A stretch of 64,000 bases of DNA from JAJDTQ01 sp963422385 (GTDB lineage: Bacteria; Desulfobacterota; Binatia; UBA9968; JAJDTQ01): assembly GCA_963422385.1 (NCBI GenBank), contig OY729432.1, positions 1,798,001-1,862,000 of the forward strand, in the 5' to 3' direction. Made by a program: the position numbers and the translations under genes. Shown here piece after piece: positions 58,476-64,000 of the stretch; position 1 is the first letter of the stretch; each line of letters begins with the position of its first letter. The notes beneath the pieces were generated by a model. That model saw nothing but the letters and a program-made list of their open reading frames with translations. It ran no database searches and was not told the DNA's origin.

Positions 58476-59822
58476 TCATTGGAACGGCGTTGACAAACGG
58501 CTCAACATGCCGCGCCGCTTGGCCCCCGGCTTCTTCATCCGCTGCATCATCTTCTTCATCTCCATGAACTGTTTCATGAGACGGTTGACGTCGGTCACGG
58601 TGGTCCCGCTCCCCTGGGCGATGCGCCGACGCCGGCTGCCGTTCAGCAGCACCGGGTTCCGGCGTTCCTTGAGCGTCATGGAGTTGATGATCGCCTCGAT
58701 GCGCTTGATCTCCTGCTCCGCGTGGGACATGTTCACCTGCTGGCCCAGCTTCCTCCCCCCGGGCACCATGTCCAGCAGGCTGCCGATGGAGCCCATCTTC
58801 TTGATGGCCTGCATCTGCGTCTGGAAGTCCTCCAGCGAGAATTCCCCCTTGCGCATCCGCTGTTCGAGCTTCGGGGCGGTCTTCTTGTCGACGGCCTGCT
58901 CCGCCTTCTCGATAAGCGACAGCACGTCGCCCATGCCGAGAATGCGCGACGCCATGCGATCCGGAAAGAACGGCTCCAGCGCGTCCGCCTTTTCCCCGAC
59001 GCCGACGTAGAGCACCGGCTTGCCCACCACCGCCTTTACGGAAAGCGCCGCTCCGCCCCGGGCGTCGCCGTCCATCTTGGTCAGGATCACCCCGGTGAGG
59101 TCCAACGCCTCGTTGAAGCCCTGCGCCTGATTGACCGCGTCCTGCCCGATCATGGCGTCGAGGGTCAGGAGGACGTTGCGGGGGTCCAGGGCCGAGCGAA
59201 TCGCCACCAACTCCCGCATCATCTTCTCGTCGATGTGCAGCCGCCCGGCGGTGTCCACGATCAGTACGTCGCAAAGCCTTTGGTTCGCCTTGTCGAAGGC
59301 GCCGCGGCAGATCTCCACCGGTGCCGAGCTGTCGCCGGAGTCGTACACCGGCAGCCCGTGCTCGTCGCACAGCGTGCGCAGTTGCTCCCTGGCCGCCGGC
59401 CGATACACGTCCGCGGACACGAGGTAAGGCGTCCGTTTCTGCTGCTTCTTCAGGTGCAGCGCCAGCTTGACGGCGGATGTGGTCTTGCCCGATCCTTGAA
59501 GGCCCACCAGCATCAGCACCACCGGTTGCCGCCCCTTGAGATCCAGGCCGGTGGCCTCCCCGCCAAGGATCTTGACCAGCTCTTCCTTGACGACCTTGAT
59601 GAGCTGCTGGTCCGGCGTCAGGCTCTGAAGCACGTTCTGACCCATGGACTGGGCCTGGACCGACTCCATGAAGCTCTTGACCACCTTGAAGTTGACGTCC
59701 GCCTCCAGCAACGCGAGCCGCACCTCCCGCAACGACTCCGCCACGTTGGACTCGGTGATCCTGCCGTGGCCCCGAAGCCGCTTGAAGGTTTCCTCCAGCT
59801 TGTCGGTCAGGCTTTCGAACAT
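58476..59822 (-). CDS. ffh: Signal recognition particle protein Ffh
   Basis: SRP54 GTPase targeting membrane proteins to SecYEG. The N domain (FKRLRGHGRITESNVAESLR), the G domain with P-loop GLQGSGKT at 107-114, DTAGRLHID and TKMDGDARGG, and a Met-rich M domain (MEMKKMMQRMKKPG) are complete. It has 448 residues. The start ATG 59822 has only a GGAG 13 nt upstream, and that GGAG is part of the hairpin described at 59836-59875. Confidence 0.97.
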   Translation of the reverse strand: MFESLTDKLEETFKRLRGHGRITESNVAESLREVRLALLEADVNFKVVKSFMESVQAQSMGQNVLQSLTPDQQLIKVVKEELVKILGGEATGLDLKGRQPVVLMLVGLQGSGKTTSAVKLALHLKKQQKRTPYLVSADVYRPAAREQLRTLCDEHGLPVYDSGDSSAPVEICRGAFDKANQRLCDVLIVDTAGRLHIDEKMMRELVAIRSALDPRNVLLTLDAMIGQDAVNQAQGFNEALDLTGVILTKMDGDARGGAALSVKAVVGKPVLYVGVGEKADALEPFFPDRMASRILGMGDVLSLIEKAEQAVDKKTAPKLEQRMRKGEFSLEDFQTQMQAIKKMGSIGSLLDMVPGGRKLGQQVNMSHAEQEIKRIEAIINSMTLKERRNPVLLNGSRRRRIAQGSGTTVTDVNRLMKQFMEMKKMMQRMKKPGAKRRGMLSRLSTPFQ

Positions 59823-59835
59823 GTCTACTCATTCA

Positions 59836-59875
59836 CTCCAGAGTGTGCCCTCAAACCTTTCCAAGGTCTCTGGAG
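59836..59875 (-). promoter_or_regulatory. Stem-loop sequestering the ffh ribosome site
   Basis: Minus-strand CTCCAGAG (59875-59868) pairs perfectly with CTCTGGAG (59843-59836). Inside, ACCTT and AAGGT form a second hairpin around GGA. The 3' arm contains GGAG, the only ribosome-binding candidate for ffh, and the loop contains the stop codon of the short upstream ORF. The arrangement suggests translational coupling; this is inference. Confidence 0.5.
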
Positions 59876-59991
59876 CCGGTAACGGGCCTTCCCAGGCTTT
59901 GGATCGCTAACAGAGTTTGGCTGCTGCCTTGCTGCGGAGGTGGGGGATCAGCTTCTTCTTGTATCCGAGTCATTGTGTCCACGAGTGCCAT
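59851..59991 (-). CDS. Possible 46-residue leader peptide upstream of ffh
   Basis: ATG 59991 has GGGAG 7-8 nt upstream and follows a candidate promoter. The product starts MALVDTMTRIQEEADPPPPQ, continues QGSSQTLLAIQSLGRPV and ends with stop TGA 59853-59851, 28 nt before ffh. I recognise no family. Third-position GC is roughly half, well below neighbouring genes, so it is either foreign, non-conserved or not translated for its product. It could serve as a translated leader that opens the downstream hairpin. Confidence 0.35.
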   Translation of the reverse strand: MALVDTMTRIQEEADPPPPQQGSSQTLLAIQSLGRPVTGSRDLGKV

Positions 59992-60014
59992 TGCTGCTCT
60001 CCCTCGACTGTTTC

Positions 60015-60042
60015 AATATGCCAGCTTCACGATGCAGGTCAA
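60015..60042 (-). promoter_or_regulatory. Candidate promoter for the ffh operon
   Basis: On the minus strand TTGACC (60042-60037), a 16-nt spacer and CATATT (60020-60015). Initiation near 60008 would leave a short leader to the ATG at 59991. It lies downstream of the groEL terminator, so ffh-rpsP-khpA-rimM-trmD-rplS would be transcribed separately from groESL. Confidence 0.45.
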
Positions 60043-60107
60043 TCCTCCGTACCCGAATCGGGCAGGGCCGGTTAGCATGTTCGACCTTGAGACGCCTTTA
60101 CCATTGA

Positions 60108-60153
60108 CGGCAAAAGGGCCTGGAGCCTCTTCTCCGAGACGCCCCAGGCCCTT
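60108..60153 (-). terminator. groEL Rho-independent terminator
   Basis: Read on the minus strand, AAGGGCCTGG (60153-60144) pairs with CCAGGCCCTT (60123-60114) across a 20-nt loop and is followed by TTT. It ends the groESL transcript about 37 nt after the groEL stop. Confidence 0.8.
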
Positions 60154-60190
60154 GATCTGCCGGAATGGCAGGTTACACCGGAACGGCAGG

Positions 60191-61858
60191 CTACATCATT
60201 CCGCCCATTCCGCCCATGCCTCCCATGCCACCCATTCCTCCCATGCCGCCGCCCGGAGGCATCGGGGGCATGGCGGGCTTGTCTTCGGGCTTCTCGGCCA
60301 CCATGGCCTCGGTGGTGAGCAACAGGCTGGCGATGGAAGCGGCGTTCTGCAGCGCCGTCCGCACCACCTTGGTGGGATCGATGATCCCGGCCGCCAACAG
60401 GTCCTCGTAGGTTTCCGTGGCCGCGTTGAGGCCGATGTTGCCCTCGCTTTCCTTCACCTGCTGCAGAGCGATGGAACCGTCGACGCCGGCGTTGGTGGCG
60501 ATCCGGCGAAGCGGCTCTTCCAGGCACCGCTTGACGATGCTGACGCCCACCTGCTCGTCTTCGGAGACCTTGAGGTTTTCCAGAGACGGAATGGACCGCA
60601 ACAGCGCCACGCCGCCGCCCGGCACGATGCCTTCCTCGACCGCCGCCCGCGTCGCGTGCAGGGCATCTTCCACCCGGGCCTTCTTTTCCTTCATCTCGAT
60701 CTCGGTGGCCGCGCCGACGTTGATGACGGCAACGCCTCCCACCAGCTTGGCCAAGCGCTCCTGGAGCTTCTCCCGGTCGTAATCCGACGTGGTCTCGTCG
60801 ATCTGCGCGCGGATCTGCTTGATGCGGCCCTCAATGTCGGCCTTCTCGCCGGCACCGTCGACGATGGTGGAGTTTTCCTTGTCCACCACGATCCGCTTGG
60901 CCTGGCCGAGATCCTGCAGCGTGACGTTATCGAGCTTGATGCCGAGCTCCTCGGCGATGAGCTTCCCGCCCGTCAGGATGGCGATGTCTTCCAGCATGGC
61001 CTTTCTGCGGTCACCGAAACCCGGCGCCTTCACCGCCACGCAGTGCAGGGTGCCGCGGATCTTGTTGACCACCAGGGTGGCCAGAGCCTCGCCCTCGACG
61101 TCCTCCGCGAGGATGACGAAAGGTTTGCTGGTCTTGGCGATCTGCTCCAGAACCGGCAGCAAATCCTTCATGTTGGAGAGCTTCTTCTCGTGGATGAGCA
61201 GGTAGCAGTCGTCCAGCACGCATTCCATGCGCTCCGGATCGGTGACGAAGTAGGGGGACAGGTAACCGCGGTCGAACTGCATGCCCTCGACGACCTCCAG
61301 GGAGGTTTCGAGGCCCTTGGCCTCCTCGACCGTAATGACGCCTTCCTTGCCCACCTTGTTCATGGCCTCGGCGATGACCTCGCCGATGGTCGGGTCGTTG
61401 TTGGCTGCGATGGTGCCTACCTGGGCGATTTCCTTGGGGTCCTTGGTTTCCTTGGACACGTCCTTGAGGGATTGGGTCACCGCGTCCACGGCCTGCTCGA
61501 TGCCCCGCTTCAGAGACATGGGATCGTGTCCGGCCACCACCATCTTCAGGCCTTCGGCGAAGATCTGGCGCGCCAGCACGGTGGCCGTGGTGGTGCCGTC
61601 GCCGGCGACGTCGGACGTCTTGCTGGCGACTTCCTTCACCATCTGGGCGCCCATGTTCTCGAACTTGTCCTCGAGCTCCACCTCTTTGGCTACGGTGACG
61701 CCGTCCTTGGTGACGTTGGGAGCGCCGAAAGACTTGTCGATGACGACGTTGCGGCCCTTGGGTCCGAGAGTCACGGTCACCGCGTCGGCCAGGATATTGA
61801 CGCCGCGGACGATGGACTCCCTTGCATCCTGTTCGAACTTGACGATTTTCGCTGCCAT
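60191..61858 (-). CDS. groL: Chaperonin GroEL
   Basis: Sixty-kDa chaperonin forming double heptameric rings. ATG 61858 gives MAAKIVKFEQDARESIVRGV with GGAGG upstream; upstream in-frame sequence was rejected. ATP-binding motifs include TVTLGPKGRNVVIDKSFGAP and VAGDGTTTATVLA. VPGGGVALLRSIPSLENLKV lies in the C-terminal equatorial half, and the Gly-Met tail is GGMGGMGGMGGMGGMM. It has 555 residues. It follows groES by 25 nt. Confidence 0.98.
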   Translation of the reverse strand: MAAKIVKFEQDARESIVRGVNILADAVTVTLGPKGRNVVIDKSFGAPNVTKDGVTVAKEVELEDKFENMGAQMVKEVASKTSDVAGDGTTTATVLARQIFAEGLKMVVAGHDPMSLKRGIEQAVDAVTQSLKDVSKETKDPKEIAQVGTIAANNDPTIGEVIAEAMNKVGKEGVITVEEAKGLETSLEVVEGMQFDRGYLSPYFVTDPERMECVLDDCYLLIHEKKLSNMKDLLPVLEQIAKTSKPFVILAEDVEGEALATLVVNKIRGTLHCVAVKAPGFGDRRKAMLEDIAILTGGKLIAEELGIKLDNVTLQDLGQAKRIVVDKENSTIVDGAGEKADIEGRIKQIRAQIDETTSDYDREKLQERLAKLVGGVAVINVGAATEIEMKEKKARVEDALHATRAAVEEGIVPGGGVALLRSIPSLENLKVSEDEQVGVSIVKRCLEEPLRRIATNAGVDGSIALQQVKESEGNIGLNAATETYEDLLAAGIIDPTKVVRTALQNAASIASLLLTTEAMVAEKPEDKPAMPPMPPGGGMGGMGGMGGMGGMGGMM

Positions 61859-61883
61859 TGGATCCTCCTTGAAAAGAGTCGGT

Positions 61884-62174
61884 TTATTTCTCGACGATGC
61901 CGAGGATGTCATCCTCGCGCATGATGATGTGCTCTTCGCCGTCCACGGCAATTTCGGTGCCGGCGTACTTGCCGAACAGCACCCGGTCGCTGACTTTCAC
62001 GTCCAGCGGTGTAACCTTGCCGTCGTCGCCGGCCTTGCCCTTGCCCACCGCAACGACCTCACCCTCCTGGGGTTTTTCCTTGGCAGCATCGGGAATGATG
62101 ATCCCGCCCGCGGTCTTCTCCTCTTCCTCGATCCGCTTGACGATGACCCGGTCCTGTAAGGGCCTGATGTTCAT
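61884..62174 (-). CDS. groS: Co-chaperonin GroES
   Basis: Lid of the GroEL cavity. MNIRPLQDRVIVKRIEEEEK, the mobile loop TAGGIIIPDAAKEKPQEGEV and VLFGKYAGTEIAVDGEEHII are standard. It has 96 residues. AAGGAGGAG precedes the ATG at strong spacing. First gene of the groESL operon. Confidence 0.98.
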   Translation of the reverse strand: MNIRPLQDRVIVKRIEEEEKTAGGIIIPDAAKEKPQEGEVVAVGKGKAGDDGKVTPLDVKVSDRVLFGKYAGTEIAVDGEEHIIMREDDILGIVEK

Positions 62175-62252
62175 GTTGTCTCCTCCTTTTCCAAATTCGC
62201 CGTATCGTATTTCCGATAAACCGATGGATATGCACAGTAAGGTGCAGCGGTA

Positions 62253-62280
62253 AATCTAAGCACGGTCTCGGCCCTGTCAA
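62253..62280 (-). promoter_or_regulatory. groESL promoter
   Basis: Minus-strand TTGACA (62280-62275), a 16-nt spacer and TAGATT (62258-62253). The roughly 70-nt leader contains TATCG/CGATA (62203-62218) and TGCAC/GTGCA inverted repeats. I see no CIRCE (TTAGCACTC with its inverted partner), so HrcA control is not supported; sigma-70 with or without another heat-shock input is likely. The region to 62415 shows no further gene. Confidence 0.65.
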
Positions 62281-62415
62281 GGGGTGTGGACAACTTTTGT
62301 CGGAAATCGGATGTTTCTTGGGGTCGAGAGGCCGGGAGCAGTCCGATCCCGCAGTTTGCCGTGGGGTAAAAGTCCTGGCAAAATCGCATAGTTCCACCTC
62401 AGCTTTAATGACGTG

Positions 62416-63342
62416 ATGAACCTCCTCAAACCGCCGCCTTTGAGGCGAGGAGACACCATCGGGGTGGTGGCTCCGGCCGGAGCGGTCTACCGGGACCGTT
62501 TGGCCAAGGGCGTCCGGGTCCTCGAGGCCCGCGGGTTCCGGGTCGAGCTGGCCGAAGGCATTCTCGCGCGCAAGGGCTACCTGGCGGGGAGCGAGAGGCA
62601 ACGCGCCAGGACCCTCGAACGCTTCTTCGTGCGGGACGACATCGCGGCGGTGTTCTGTGCCCGCGGCGGGTTCGGTTCGATACAGCTCCTGCCCGGTCTC
62701 GACCCCGAGCTCATTCGAGCCCATCCCAAGATTTTCGTGGGGTTCAGCGACGTCACCGCGTTGCTGAACTGGATGTCGCAAAGCTGTGGGGTGGTGGCCT
62801 TCCACGGTCCCATGGTGGCGGTGGAGTTCGCCGGGGAGCTCGGCGGCGGCGTAGGCAGCGGTTTCTGGGACGCGCTGACCGGGAAACGGCAGCTTTGGCA
62901 GATCAAGGGTGCCGGTATCCTCCGGAGCGGCGACGCCCCCGCGCGCGGACTGTTGGCCGGGGGGTGTCTCTCGGTGCTGGTGACGACCCTCGGAACCCCT
63001 TACGAGATCGATACCACGGGGAAGATCGTCTTTATCGAGGACGTGGCGGAGCTCCCCTACCGGCTCGAGCGGATGCTGACCCACCTGCGCATGGCCGGCA
63101 AGCTGGACGATGTCGCCGGAGTGGTGACAGGGGCGTTCAACGGATGCGAGACGGGCGCCGAAAGGGACGTCGAGGATGTCCTGGCGGAGGTGTTCGGCAA
63201 CGTCCCCTACCCGGTGGTGACCGGTCTGCCCTGCGGCCACGCCACCGCCAACACCCTGCTCCCCATCGGGATCGAGGCCGAGCTGGACGGCTGCAAGGGC
63301 CTGCTGAGGCTCGTGGAGCCGGCGACGCGGACCGCTGAATGA
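62416..63342 (+). CDS. ldcA: LD-carboxypeptidase, S66 family
   Basis: Cleaves the terminal D-Ala from murein tetrapeptides during recycling. GDTIGVVAPAGAVYRDRL, ARGGFGSIQLLPGLD and VGFSDVTALLNWM (nucleophile Ser) are present. So are FIEDVAELPYRLERML (Glu) and LPCGHATANTLLPIG (His), completing the Ser-Glu-His triad. ATG 62416 gives 308 residues; GTG 62413 is adjacent. No ribosome site is evident. The stop overlaps the next gene by 4 nt, suggesting a two-gene cell-wall operon. Confidence 0.92.
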   Translation: MNLLKPPPLRRGDTIGVVAPAGAVYRDRLAKGVRVLEARGFRVELAEGILARKGYLAGSERQRARTLERFFVRDDIAAVFCARGGFGSIQLLPGLDPELIRAHPKIFVGFSDVTALLNWMSQSCGVVAFHGPMVAVEFAGELGGGVGSGFWDALTGKRQLWQIKGAGILRSGDAPARGLLAGGCLSVLVTTLGTPYEIDTTGKIVFIEDVAELPYRLERMLTHLRMAGKLDDVAGVVTGAFNGCETGAERDVEDVLAEVFGNVPYPVVTGLPCGHATANTLLPIGIEAELDGCKGLLRLVEPATRTAE

Positions 63343-64000
63343 TGCGGCTGGATGCCCTCGATGCGGTGTGCCGCCGGGGCGTGTCGGCGGGAGCCTTCCC
63401 GGGCGCCGTGGCGCTGGTGGGCAACGGCCGGGAGCTCCTTGGCCATCGCGCCTATGGCTATCGGGCGCTGGCGCCCGAGCGGCTTCCGATGATGCCCGAT
63501 ACCGTGTTCGACATCAGCTCTCTCACCAAGCCCATGGCCACCACTACCGCCATGATGCTGCTGGTGCGGGACGGGCGCGTGCGACTGGACGACCCGGCGT
63601 GCACGGTGATCCCCGAGTTCGGCCGCGGGGCCAAGGCCGCGGTAACGTTCCGCCAGCTTCTGAACCACACCGCGGGCCTTCCGGCCTGGAAGCCGTACTA
63701 CGAATCCGTCATTCCCGCGAAAGCGGGAATCCGGGGGCGGAGGGGGGCAACGGCCGTACTTCCCGAGGAAATTGCCGGTACCCACGCAGGCGCGCGCGCG
63801 ACGCCCGGCAAGAGCGGCTGTCTCGAACGCGTCCATGACGAAGAGCTGGTGGCGCGGCCGGGCGAGCATGTCCTCTACAGCGACCTCGGCTTCATTCTCC
63901 TGGGGGAGGCCGTGGAGAGACTCGGCGGGAGGCCGCTGGACCGGTTTTGTCGGGACGAGATCTTCACTCCGATGGGGTTGTCTTCGACGTTCTTCGTGGA
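63339..64000 (+). CDS. Serine hydrolase, class C beta-lactamase-like, 3' end cut by window
   Basis: Penicillin-binding-protein-like or family VIII esterase fold. The catalytic SxxK is SLTK in DISSLTKPMATTTAMMLL, and the second motif YSD occurs in HVLYSDLGFILLGEAVE. The third (KTG/HxG) motif would lie past base 64000. The start is ATG 63339 or 63342, overlapping the ldcA stop. Between PAWKPYYE and the YSD region a palindromic repeat at 63708-63735 is read through in frame and adds the peptide SVIPAKAGIRG. Substrate is unknown. Confidence 0.88.
   Translation, partial: MMRLDALDAVCRRGVSAGAFPGAVALVGNGRELLGHRAYGYRALAPERLPMMPDTVFDISSLTKPMATTTAMMLLVRDGRVRLDDPACTVIPEFGRGAKAAVTFRQLLNHTAGLPAWKPYYESVIPAKAGIRGRRGATAVLPEEIAGTHAGARATPGKSGCLERVHDEELVARPGEHVLYSDLGFILLGEAVERLGGRPLDRFCRDEIFTPMGLSSTFFV
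63708..63735. repeat. Palindromic repeat inside the hydrolase gene
   Basis: ATTCCCGC (63711-63718), GAAA, GCGGGAAT (63723-63730), flanked by GTC and CCGGG. This is the widespread intergenic palindrome whose translations read VIPAKAGI or SRFRGND in many genomes. Here it lies within coding sequence and keeps the frame open. Confidence 0.8.

Noticed and set aside
59900..59960. SRP (4.5S) RNA gene upstream of ffh, suggested by AAGGCAGCAGCC on the minus strand
   Set aside because: The required symmetric loop and CCGGAAGG tetraloop stem are absent and flanking arms do not pair; the match is limited to the AGCAGCC portion.
62175..62280. CIRCE operator for HrcA in front of groESL
   Set aside because: No TTAGCACTC-N9-GAGTGCTAA pattern; only short unrelated inverted repeats are present.

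Overview
The window reads as a chromosomal segment of a GC-rich, Gram-negative bacterium. It carries LPS-export genes (lptF, lptG, lptD), a secretin and a beta-barrel gene, so an outer membrane is expected. The order ffh-rpsP-khpA-rimM-trmD/SPOUT-rplS is the arrangement I associate with deltaproteobacterial lineages (Desulfobacterota and relatives), but rank-level placement is an inference that needs phylogeny. Almost everything is core housekeeping; I see no phage, CRISPR array, defence island or biosynthetic cluster.

Region by region: (1) 1-9083 protein quality control: 5'-truncated trigger factor, clpP, clpX, lon. Between tig and clpP lies an accessory patch with an IS5-family insertion bounded by CTAG duplications (transposase broken by a stop) and a decayed Slam-type TPR/beta-barrel gene. 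(2) 9094-13905: tRNA-Val, a small clan-AA aspartic-protease-like gene, tRNA-Asp, rplM-rpsI, divergent lptF-lptG, and an rlmB-type rRNA methyltransferase. (3) 14016-14476: a small membrane/coiled-coil protein on the minus strand with a near-consensus promoter and an apparent ATA start. (4) 14707-45307: one long transcriptional and translational block: tRNA-Thr-Tyr-Gly-Thr, tuf, rpmG, tRNA-Trp, secE, nusG, rplKAJL, rpoBC, then the str, S10, spc and alpha operons through rplQ. rpmD, adk and infA are missing from their usual places. (5) 45323-54263: SPOR-domain protein, trpD (frameshifted), trpC, trpF, folC, lptD, a gspD-type secretin. (6) 54260-62280, minus strand: rarA, then the groESL and ffh-rpsP-khpA-rimM-trmD-rplS groups, where trmD is fused to a second SPOUT methyltransferase domain. 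(7) 62416-64000: LD-carboxypeptidase and a truncated serine hydrolase.

The most distinctive signal is a set of small palindromic elements placed inside or at the ends of core operons. One GC-rich family provides the TAG stop codon of rplM, rplJ, rimM and rpsP. A larger family of about 155-167 bp sits directly after the TAG of rplN and lptD. A further one separates rpsM from rpsK, and a fourth type lies inside the last reading frame. Other points for follow-up are the TrmD-SPOUT fusion, a leader ORF with a ribosome-site-sequestering hairpin ahead of ffh, and single-base indels in slam, trpD and rplV, all next to short homopolymers, which may be real decay or assembly errors.
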